Shown: in pieces, positions 57,741-64,000 of the stretch | Layout: every line of letters starts with the position of its first letter | Position numbering within the stretch: the stretch's first letter is position 1 | DNA from: Solwaraspora sp. WMMD792 | Lineage (GTDB): Bacteria; Actinomycetota; Actinomycetes; Mycobacteriales; Micromonosporaceae | Direction of reading: 5' to 3' | DNA length: 64,000 bases | Assembly (NCBI RefSeq): GCF_029626105.1 | Contig: NZ_JARUBH010000009.1 | Location: forward strand, 6,602,011 to 6,666,010 | The notes under the pieces: model-generated | Told to the model about the DNA's origin: nothing | The model's input: only the letters and a program-made list of their open reading frames with translations | The model's database searches: none | Translations under genes and position numbers: made by a program

Positions 57741-58931
57741 TCAGCCGGCCACCGCGTCGAGCGGGTCGGCGAGCAGTTGCTCGAAGGCGAGCTCGGCGGC
57801 GCCGATCAGCGGCGCGTCGTCGCCGAGTTTCGGGGTACGCAGCCGGACGTGTTCCCGGCAGGCCGGTAACCCGTTGGAGTTGAGCCGACTGCGCACGTGC
57901 GCGGCCGCCGCCAGGTAGACGTCCCGCAGCGTACCGCCGAAGATCACCGTCTCCGGGTTGAAGATGTTGACCAGGTTGGCCACGCCGAAACCGAGCCAGT
58001 TGCCGACCTGGCGGACCGCGGCCTGGGCCTGGCTGTCGCCCCGGTCGGCCGCGTCCACCACGGCGAGCACCGCTTCCCGGCCGACGACGGCCCCGCTGCG
58101 GCCGGCCGCCTGGATCAGCGCGTGTTCGCCGATCTCGGTCTCCCAGCAGCCCCGGGATCCGCACAGGCAGGGCCGGCCCCCGGGGTGCACCACCATGTGG
58201 CCGACCTCGCCGCCGTACCCGCCGTGGCCGGTGACCCGGCGGCCACCGGCGATGATGCCGGCGCCGACGCCGACGTCGCCGTACAGGTAGATGACGTGGT
58301 CGCAGCCGACCGCCGCGCCCCGGGTGTGTTCGGCCAGCGCGCACACGTCGGAGACGTTGCCGACCAGGACGCCCCGGTCGTCGCCGAGCGCCTCGGCCAG
58401 GGCCGCGCCCAGCGGCTCGTCGACCCAGCCCATGGTCGGCCCGAGCCGGACCATGCCGTCGTCGCGGCGGACCATGCCGCAGACCGCGACGCCGCTGCCG
58501 ACGCAGACCGCGCCGGCCGGCACCGCCTGGTGCAGCTCCTTGACGAAGCCGGTGAGCGGGCCGACCGCCTCGGCGGCCAGCGTCCCGCGCGGCCGCTCGG
58601 CGGTGCGGATGTCGAGGATCCGGCCGCCGAGCCCGACCCGGGCGACCCGTAACCGGTCGACCTCGATGCTGAGCGCGTACGCGTACACCCGCTCGGACGC
58701 GGGCCGGACGACCAGCGACGGTCGTCCGGCCCGGCCGGTTTCCCGGGCGCCGCCCTCGCTGACCAGGCCGGCTGCGGCCAGGTCGGCGGTGAGCGCACCG
58801 ATGGTGCTGCGGTTGAGCCCCAGCGTGGTGGTCAGTTCGGCGCGTGAGGTGGCACCGTGCACGTGCACGTGCCGCAGTAACGCGCCGAGGTTGTGCCGGC
58901 GGATCTCCTCCTGGCTGGGTCCTGCCCGCAT
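57741..58931 (-). CDS. ROK-family transcriptional regulator (XylR/NagC type)
   Basis: A 396-residue ROK repressor: an N-terminal winged helix (about 10-75, LLRHVHVHGATSRAELTTTLGLNRSTIGALTADLAAAGLV in pieces) and a sugar-kinase-fold domain with GDVGVGAGIIAGGR, GEVGHMVVHPGGRPC and the zinc-binding CLCGSRGCWE (CxCGxxGCxE). Its gene is 19 bp downstream of the sugar permease and is the last of the operon, so it probably controls the upstream transporter in response to the imported sugar. Repeated CAACAAAACTG sites upstream of the operon are candidate operators. Confidence 0.92.
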   Translation of the reverse strand: MRAGPSQEEIRRHNLGALLRHVHVHGATSRAELTTTLGLNRSTIGALTADLAAAGLVSEGGARETGRAGRPSLVVRPASERVYAYALSIEVDRLRVARVGLGGRILDIRTAERPRGTLAAEAVGPLTGFVKELHQAVPAGAVCVGSGVAVCGMVRRDDGMVRLGPTMGWVDEPLGAALAEALGDDRGVLVGNVSDVCALAEHTRGAAVGCDHVIYLYGDVGVGAGIIAGGRRVTGHGGYGGEVGHMVVHPGGRPCLCGSRGCWETEIGEHALIQAAGRSGAVVGREAVLAVVDAADRGDSQAQAAVRQVGNWLGFGVANLVNIFNPETVIFGGTLRDVYLAAAAHVRSRLNSNGLPACREHVRLRTPKLGDDAPLIGAAELAFEQLLADPLDAVAG

Positions 58932-58950
58932 CGGATCGTCGTCTCCGCAG

Positions 58951-60207
58951 TCATCGTGACCCGGCGGCGGCGCGACGACGGGACAGCGCGTCGACGCTGG
59001 CGGCCAGCAGCAGCACCAGCCCGGTGAAGACGAACTTCACCCCGGAGCTGACGTTCATCAGCCCCATGCCGTTCTCGATGACCGCGACCACGGCGCCGCC
59101 GAGGACCGCGTCGAGGACCCGGCCCTTGCCGCCGAACAGGCTGGTGCCGCCGATCACCGCCGCGCCGACGGCGAACAGCAGCACGTTGCTGCCGCCGGTG
59201 TTGGCATCCACCGAGTTGGCCCGGCTGGCGGCCACGATGCCGCCGACGGCGGCCATCGAGGAGCAGATCATGAAGGCGGAGATCCGGATCCGGTCGACGT
59301 TGATGCCGGCCCGGCGGGCGGCTTCCCGGTTGCCGCCGACGGCGTAGATGTGCCGGCCGTACGCGGTGCGCCGCAGCACGAAGGTCCAGAAGATCAGCAG
59401 TACCACGATGACCGGCACCACGATCGGCACCCCGCGCAGCGAGGTGATCAGCGGGTTGATGCTGCGCTCCTGGTTGAGGATGTAGACGGCGGCACCCGCG
59501 ATCGCGACCAGCACGCCGATGCGGGTCAGCACAACCACCATCGGGTCGGTGACCAGGCCCTTGGCGGACCGGGTGCGGTAGCGCAGCAGTTGGATCAGCG
59601 CGAACCCGGCCACCCCGACGCCGAAGATCGCCCAACCGACGACCGGCGGGACGTTGCGGTTGACGATCGCGATCAGCACGTCGTCGCGCAGCGAGACGTT
59701 CTTGCCACCCTCGATCAGCAGCAGCACGGTGCCCTGGAAGGCGAGGAACGCGGCCAGGGTGACCACGAACGACGGGATGCCGACCTTGGCGACCAGGAAT
59801 CCGAGGATGGTGCCGATCAGGGTGCCGGTGGCGACCGCCGCCAGCACCGCCACGTACCAGGGCAGTCCCATCTCGGTGGAGACGACCGCCAGGATCGCGG
59901 CGCAGACGCCGCTGGCGAAGCCGGCGGAGAGGTCGATCTCACCGAGCAGCAGGACGAAGATCAGTCCCATCGCGATCAGGGTGACCGCTCCGCCCTGGAT
60001 GAACAGGTTGGCGAAGTTACCGGCGGTGAAGAAGTTGGGCCGCACGATCGAGAAGACCGTGCAGAGCACGATGAGGCCGAGGATGGCGGGCAGTGCGCCG
60101 AGGTCGCCGCCGCGCACCCGGGAGAAGTAGTTGCGCAGGTGTTCGCCGACGCCGGGCGAGTCGGCCCGGGCGGCGGGCCGCTGGACTGTCGAGGTGGCGG
60201 TGCTCAT
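58951..60207 (-). CDS. Sugar ABC transporter permease (XylH/RbsC-like)
   Basis: A 418-residue inner-membrane permease of the BPD_transp_2 family with about 10-12 helices. Hallmarks are LLLGEIDLSAGFASGVCAAILA, LRRTAYGRHIYAVGGNREAARRAGINV (the coupling-type loop) and GGTSLFGGKGRVLDAVLGG (all read in blocks). Its length above 400 residues and the AIVNRNVPPVVGW extra segment resemble XylH. ATG overlaps the ATPase stop by 4 bp. It works with the genes at 60204 and 61133; xylose is the likeliest sugar but not proven. Confidence 0.93.
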   Translation of the reverse strand: MSTATSTVQRPAARADSPGVGEHLRNYFSRVRGGDLGALPAILGLIVLCTVFSIVRPNFFTAGNFANLFIQGGAVTLIAMGLIFVLLLGEIDLSAGFASGVCAAILAVVSTEMGLPWYVAVLAAVATGTLIGTILGFLVAKVGIPSFVVTLAAFLAFQGTVLLLIEGGKNVSLRDDVLIAIVNRNVPPVVGWAIFGVGVAGFALIQLLRYRTRSAKGLVTDPMVVVLTRIGVLVAIAGAAVYILNQERSINPLITSLRGVPIVVPVIVVLLIFWTFVLRRTAYGRHIYAVGGNREAARRAGINVDRIRISAFMICSSMAAVGGIVAASRANSVDANTGGSNVLLFAVGAAVIGGTSLFGGKGRVLDAVLGGAVVAVIENGMGLMNVSSGVKFVFTGLVLLLAASVDALSRRRAAAGSR

Positions 60208-61010
60208 CGGTCGGCTCCCGGTCCGGTGGTGGCGGTGTACTCGGTGCCGTTGTCGGCCGGCAGGCCGAGGTCACCGCTGCGGCCGGCGGTGATCAGCTCC
60301 ACGATCTGCGCGTGGGTGATCTCCGTGCTGCGGACCTGGGCGACCATCTGGCCGAGGTACAGCGCGGCGATCCGGTCCGACACCGCGAAGACGTCGTTCA
60401 TGTTGTGCGAGATCAGTACGACGGCGAGGCCGTTGTCGGCGAGCCGGCGGACCAGTTCGAGCACCTGGGCGGTCTGGGCGACGCCGAGCGCCGCGGTGGG
60501 TTCGTCGAGGATGACGACCTTGCTGTTCCAGAGCACCGCCTTGGCGATGGCGACGGTCTGGCGCTGGCCGCCGGAGAGGCTGGCGACGAGTTGCCGCAGC
60601 GACTTGACGGTCCGGACGGAGAGCCCGGCGAGGGTGTCCGCGGCCATCTGCTCCATCGTGGTCTCGTCCAGCACGATCCCGGTGCGCTTCTCCCGCCCGA
60701 GGAACATGTTCTGCACGATGTCGAGGTTGTCGCAGAGCGCGAGGTCCTGGTAGACGACCTCGATGCCGTGTGACGCGGCGTCGCGCGGGTTGTGGATATG
60801 CACCCGGCGGCCGTTGACGATGACCTCGCCGCGGTCGATCGGGTGGATGCCGCTGATGCATTTGACCAGGGTGGACTTGCCGGCACCGTTGTCACCGACG
60901 AGCGCGGTCACCTCGCCGGGGTAGACGGCGAAGTCGACGTTGCGCAGCACCTGGACGGGGCCGAAGTTCTTGTCGATCCCGCGCAGTTGCAGCAGGGGGG
61001 TCGCGGACAC
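60204..61010 (-). CDS. Sugar ABC transporter ATPase, single-domain type
   Basis: A 268-residue ATPase with Walker A GDNGAGKST, Q-loop VVYQDLALC, signature SLSGGQRQTVAIAKAVL, Walker B VVILDEPTAALG and switch His in ISHNMNDV. XylG/RbsA-type ATPases usually have two domains; this one has a single domain, as in FrcA-type systems, so it probably homodimerises. GTG start. A 21-bp hairpin lies upstream, between it and the binding-protein gene. Confidence 0.93.
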   Translation of the reverse strand: MSATPLLQLRGIDKNFGPVQVLRNVDFAVYPGEVTALVGDNGAGKSTLVKCISGIHPIDRGEVIVNGRRVHIHNPRDAASHGIEVVYQDLALCDNLDIVQNMFLGREKRTGIVLDETTMEQMAADTLAGLSVRTVKSLRQLVASLSGGQRQTVAIAKAVLWNSKVVILDEPTAALGVAQTAQVLELVRRLADNGLAVVLISHNMNDVFAVSDRIAALYLGQMVAQVRSTEITHAQIVELITAGRSGDLGLPADNGTEYTATTGPGADR

Positions 61011-61053
61011 GGGTGGTCTCCTTCGTGAGGGTGTCCGGCCGGTGCCGGTTCCG

Positions 61054-61104
61054 CCGCCGCGGGTGTCACCCGGCGATGGTGCTGCCGGGTGACACCCGCG
61101 GCGG
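61054..61104 (-). terminator. Intercistronic hairpin in the sugar operon
   Basis: Perfect 21-bp arms (61054-61074 and 61084-61104) with a 9-nt loop lie between the binding-protein stop and the ATPase start. No T tract follows. It likely reduces read-through and stabilises the binding-protein mRNA. Confidence 0.8.
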
Positions 61105-61132
61105 GGCTACCGGTCGGTCGCCGGTACGCCGG

Positions 61133-62224
61133 TCAGCTGATGCCGGCCTCGGCGCAGAGCTCGGCGAACTCGTCGGTGCAGAGCTCCTCGGCGGTGACGT
61201 AGCCGTCGTTGACCACGTCGGCGACGTTCTCCTTGTAGATGGCCTGCGGGGTGAGCAGCACCGACGGCACCTCCCGGTTGGTCTCCGGGTCGGTGACGGT
61301 CTGCGCGACCTCCTTGCGCTCCCCGTTGGCCAGCGCGACCGCCAGGTCGGCGGCGGCCTGCGCCTCGGCTTTGATCGCCTTGTAGACGGTCATGCACTGG
61401 TCGCCGGCGAGGATGTTCTGCAGACCCTGCGGGGTGGCGTCCTGCCCGGTGACCGGCACCTGGCCGTTGAGCTGGTTGCGCTTGAGCACCGAGATCGCCG
61501 CGTTGCCGAGGGTGTCGTTGGCGGCCAGCACACCGTCGATCTCGCCGCCGGTCTGGGTCAGCATCTGCTCGAAGATGGTGGCGGCCTGGGCGCCGTCCCA
61601 GTCCGGCACCCACTGGTCCGGGCCCTTGACGTACTCGCCGGACTCGTACAGCGGGTCGAGCACGCCGTCGTAGCCGTTCTTGAACAGGGTGGCGTTGTTG
61701 TCGGTCTCGGAGCCGTTGAGGGTGGCGATGGTCGGCTTCTCCACGCCGGCGTCGGTCAGGCACTTGACCAGACCCTCGCCCTGCAGTTGGCCGACGGCCT
61801 CGTTGTCGAAGCTGACGTAGTACTCGGCGGAGCCGCCGAGGGTGAGCCGGTCGTAGTCGATGGTGGCGACGCCCTGCTGCTGGGCCTTGTCCAGCACGGC
61901 CTTGCCGGTGCCGGAGTCCAGGTTGACGATCATCAGGACGGTGGCCCCGTCGGTGATCATCTGGTCGGCGAGGGTCTGGAACTGGGCCTTGTCGCCCTGG
62001 GCGTTCTGGATGGTGGCGTCGACGCCGGCGGCGTCGAACGCCTCCTGCAGGAAGCGCCGGTCGGCGGTCTCCCAGCGGTCGGAGGAGGCGCTGTCCGGCA
62101 GGATCACGCCGATCTTCGGGGTGGGCGTGTCACCGCTGTCGGTGCCGGTGTCGCTGCCACAGGCGGTCAGGCCGCCGGCGAGCAGGACGCCGGCGGCGGC
62201 GGTGCTGAGGATCCCTCTGCGCAT
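61133..62224 (-). CDS. Sugar-binding lipoprotein (XylF/ChvE type)
   Basis: A 363-residue lipoprotein: leader MRRGILSTAAAGVLLAGG with lipobox LTAC, then a type-1 periplasmic binding domain. IGVILPDSASSDRWETADRRFLQEAFDAAG (in blocks) is the typical xylose/arabinose-binding start, and NDTLGNAAISVLKRNQLNGQVPVTGQDAT (in blocks) is the conserved hinge region. ATG 62224 has AAAGGA upstream. First gene of a four-gene sugar operon (binding protein, ATPase, permease, ROK regulator). The leader from the candidate promoter is about 170 nt. Confidence 0.93.
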   Translation of the reverse strand: MRRGILSTAAAGVLLAGGLTACGSDTGTDSGDTPTPKIGVILPDSASSDRWETADRRFLQEAFDAAGVDATIQNAQGDKAQFQTLADQMITDGATVLMIVNLDSGTGKAVLDKAQQQGVATIDYDRLTLGGSAEYYVSFDNEAVGQLQGEGLVKCLTDAGVEKPTIATLNGSETDNNATLFKNGYDGVLDPLYESGEYVKGPDQWVPDWDGAQAATIFEQMLTQTGGEIDGVLAANDTLGNAAISVLKRNQLNGQVPVTGQDATPQGLQNILAGDQCMTVYKAIKAEAQAAADLAVALANGERKEVAQTVTDPETNREVPSVLLTPQAIYKENVADVVNDGYVTAEELCTDEFAELCAEAGIS

Positions 62225-62374
62225 CGCTCGGGTCCTTTCGAAGGGTGATGTTTCGCGTACAAGGATGTGTGCTGGTGCGTGTCGTGCGGACTCAGGTGTG
62301 GCTTCGCGCGGCGCTGATGGGCTCCGGAGACCCGGCCGGCGACGGCAACGGCCTGGGGCTGGGCTGGGCCGTCG

Positions 62375-62472
62375 CAGTTTTGTTGTGTCCGGCAACGTAT
62401 TAGGACTGTGGCGCCGAGCACAAGACCGCTGACGTCACCAGTTTTGTTGCCCGCGATAACAATTCAGCAACG
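62375..62472 (-). promoter_or_regulatory. Repeated ROK-operator-like sites and promoter of the sugar operon
   Basis: On the minus strand the 11-mer CAACAAAACTG occurs twice (62449-62439 and 62385-62375), 64 bp apart. Each copy continues upstream as half of a GTTG/CAAC inverted arrangement. A -10-like TAATAC (62402-62397) lies between the two. Some ROK sites (Bacillus xyl operators) share the GTTTGTT/AACAAAC theme. The -35 is weak. Confidence 0.5.
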
Positions 62473-62502
62473 TGGCGGACATCTGCCCGTCGGTTGACCG
62501 GA

Positions 62503-62982
62503 TCAGTGGGTGGCGATCGGGGCAAAACGGGCATCGGCCACCGCTGCCAGGTCGTCCGGAGCGATACTCAATTGCAACCCGCGACGACCGGCCGAGACGT
62601 ACACCTCGGCGTACCGCTGCGCCGAGGCGTCCAGCACCGTCGGCAGGCGTTTACGCTGCCCGATCGGGCTGATCCCGCCCCGGACGTACCCGGTGGTCCG
62701 CTCGGCGAGCACCCGGTCGGCGAGCACCGCGCGCTTGCCGCCGAGCGCCACCGCCAGAGCCTTCAGGTCCAGCTCCCCGGTGACCGGCACGACGCCGACG
62801 GCGAGTGCCCCGTCGACCTGCGCCACCAGCGTCTTGAACACCTGCTCGGGGGCGACGCCGAGGGTGGCCGCGACCGCCGCGCCGTAGTCCGGGGTGTCCG
62901 GCGAGACCCGGTACGGGTGCAGTTGGAAGGTGATCCGCCGCTTGGTCAGCAGCGTCGTCGCCGGGGTCGCGGTACCTGCCAT
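62503..62982 (-). CDS. ybaK: Cys-tRNA(Pro)/Cys-tRNA(Cys) deacylase YbaK type
   Basis: A 159-residue YbaK/ProX-fold protein that hydrolyses mischarged Cys-tRNA(Pro). VAPEQVFKTLVAQVDG carries the catalytic lysine of the KT(L/I) motif, and GKRAVLADRVLAERTTGYVRGGISPIGQ (in blocks) is the substrate-binding G-G-I-S-P segment. The C-terminal VSAGRRGLQLSIAPDDL is also typical. ATG start at 62982. It is divergent in role from its neighbours and does not share the sugar operon; a stretch of about 280 bp with operator-like sites separates them. Confidence 0.94.
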   Translation of the reverse strand: MAGTATPATTLLTKRRITFQLHPYRVSPDTPDYGAAVAATLGVAPEQVFKTLVAQVDGALAVGVVPVTGELDLKALAVALGGKRAVLADRVLAERTTGYVRGGISPIGQRKRLPTVLDASAQRYAEVYVSAGRRGLQLSIAPDDLAAVADARFAPIATH

Positions 62983-63045
62983 GCCGCGCGACGTTACCGG
63001 CCCCGCGCGCTCATCGGGCGGGCGCGCTCGCCCGGCCTGGCACGC

Positions 63046-63999
63046 TCACCGGTCCGGCGCCGGCACCGGGTGGGCGAGCAGCGCCGTCGGGGCGCCGGCC
63101 ACCCGGGTCAGCACCAGGCTCGCCGCCACGCCGGCCCCGGAGGCGGTACGCAGCCGCAGCTCGCGGCGCAACTGGGCGGGGTCGAGCGGGGAGCCGCGTT
63201 TGAGGATCTCCAACCGCGTGACACCGCGTTCGCGCAGCAGCGCCCGCAGCCGCTTCAGCGAGAACGGCAGCACGTCGGTGATCTCCAGACACCTTCCGTA
63301 CGGCGTGTCGGTCGGTGCGTCCGCGTAGACGTAGGCGATCGACTCGTCGGCGAGGGTGCCGTCGACGGTCGCGGCGAACGCGGCGACCAGGTGCGAGCGG
63401 ACCACCGCCCCGTCCGGGTCGTACAGGAAACGCCGGACCGGGCCGACGTCCACCGGCTCACCACCGTCGCCGGTCAGGTCCGTGGCCGGCCGTCCGGCAC
63501 GCAGCAGGGTGGCCCGGCGCGGCGTGTCGGCCAGCGGGCCGCACCAGAACGCCGCCTCGACCACCTCCCGGTCGACGCTGACCCACTCGGCCTCGGCTTC
63601 CGGCGGGATCAGCGCGTGGTCGATGCCCGGCGCCACCTTCAGCACGGTCCGGGGCACCCGGGCGACCAGCGACCGGACGAAGTCCCACGGCGGAGAGTAG
63701 CTGTCCGGGTCGAAGGTGCGCCGACCGTTGCCGGACCGGCGGGCCGGGTCGCAGAAGATTGCGTCGTAGCCGGAGACGTCGACTCCGGTGGCGTCGGCGC
63801 AGACCACGTCGACCAGGTGGGCCAGCCCGGTCGCCTCGACGTTGGCGGCGGCGATCGCGGCGGTGCCCGGGTCGGCCTCCACCGCGTACACCCGGATGCC
63901 GGCCCGGGCGGCGGCGAGGGAGTCCGCGCCGAGACCGCAACCCAGGTCGGCGAGGTGGCGCACCCCGGCGGCGCGCAACCGGGCGGCGCGCCGGTCGGC
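63046..63999 (-). CDS. THUMP-like class I SAM methyltransferase (5'-truncated by window edge)
   Basis: The frame is open from the window edge to its TGA at 63046 and gives 317 residues. The missing N-terminal part (about 80-100 residues in relatives) lies outside. The SAM site is HLADLGCGLGADSLAAA with the acidic VYAVEAD; FCDPARRSG (DPxR) is the motif IV of this family, followed by a C-terminal THUMP-like region with KRGSPLDPAQLRRELRLR. Members are annotated as probable RNA methyltransferases. No start can be assigned; the TTG at 63978 is internal. Confidence 0.88.
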   Translation of the reverse strand, partial: ADRRAARLRAAGVRHLADLGCGLGADSLAAARAGIRVYAVEADPGTAAIAAANVEATGLAHLVDVVCADATGVDVSGYDAIFCDPARRSGNGRRTFDPDSYSPPWDFVRSLVARVPRTVLKVAPGIDHALIPPEAEAEWVSVDREVVEAAFWCGPLADTPRRATLLRAGRPATDLTGDGGEPVDVGPVRRFLYDPDGAVVRSHLVAAFAATVDGTLADESIAYVYADAPTDTPYGRCLEITDVLPFSLKRLRALLRERGVTRLEILKRGSPLDPAQLRRELRLRTASGAGVAASLVLTRVAGAPTALLAHPVPAPDR

Positions 64000-64000
64000 G

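Overview
The window is a high-GC (roughly 70%+) chromosomal segment of an actinomycete. Gene content points to the Micromonosporaceae (Micromonospora/Salinispora-like): GTG and TTG starts are common, there is a DUF5753/DUF397 regulator pair, a four-gene conservon (kinase, roadblock, DUF742, small GTPase), an F420-type LLM oxidoreductase and a HemD-winged-helix nitrate regulator. This placement is inference from content; no rRNA is present to confirm it. No tRNA, rRNA or CRISPR array was found.

Layout. (1) 1-4064: the distal end of the ribosomal alpha operon (rpsM partial, rpsK, rpsD, rpoA, rplQ), a terminator, then truA. (2) 4072-9063: a Pro-rich single-pass membrane protein, an RsmC-like methyltransferase, an ABC-F ATPase and an aldo/keto reductase. 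(3) 9064-10480: a small AT-richer accessory patch with a perfect 25-bp inverted repeat and a DUF5753 regulator plus DUF397 partner. (4) 10590-16670: a complete thiamine operon behind a sigma-70-like promoter and a TPP riboswitch (thiE, thiO, thiS, thiG, a TenI-like gene, thiD, thiC). (5) 16652-22757: a multi-pass membrane protein and a divergently organised SsuABC/NMT1-type uptake system with an LLM oxidoreductase; a probable IS200/IS605-like non-coding element sits at the start of the permease gene. (6) 22846-29234: a lone type-1 periplasmic-binding lipoprotein divergent from the conservon. (7) 29352-36976: an assimilatory nitrate/nitrite reduction operon (nasA, nasB-like flavoprotein, nirB, nirD, nnaR) with overlapping genes and a well-spaced GlnR-like box upstream. 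(8) 37118-43263: rplM-rpsI, glmM, a DapC/KAT-like aminotransferase and glmS. (9) 43250-45171: a DUF1023 hydrolase with a small WXG-like partner whose start region is duplicated. (10) 45357-54118: nnrD, alr, hydrolase, tsaE, ung, an XRE regulator, tsaB, rimI, tsaD and a small unknown; ung and the XRE gene interrupt the usual tsaE-tsaB-rimI-tsaD run, and the XRE/tsaB gap is full of tandem repeats. (11) 54196-57734: a heterodimeric ABC exporter with one largely dismantled ATPase half. (12) 57741-62224: a xylose-type sugar ABC operon with its ROK regulator. (13) 62503-63999: a YbaK-type deacylase and a partial THUMP-like methyltransferase.

How the genes work together. Thiamine is made by one TPP-controlled operon. 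Nitrate is reduced to ammonium by NasA/NasB/NirBD, with NnaR and probably GlnR as regulators. GlmM and GlmS feed UDP-GlcNAc synthesis, and Alr adds D-Ala for the wall. TsaE/B/D make t6A37 of tRNA. The sugar operon carries its own regulator, an intercistronic 21-bp hairpin and repeated operator-like sites. Themes that recur across unrelated genes are start codons 6-7 nt downstream of a TANNNT -10 hexamer (leaderless starts), tandem duplications that copy a translation-initiation region (thiD, the WXG-like gene), and 15-bp/5-residue tandem repeats inside coding sequences.
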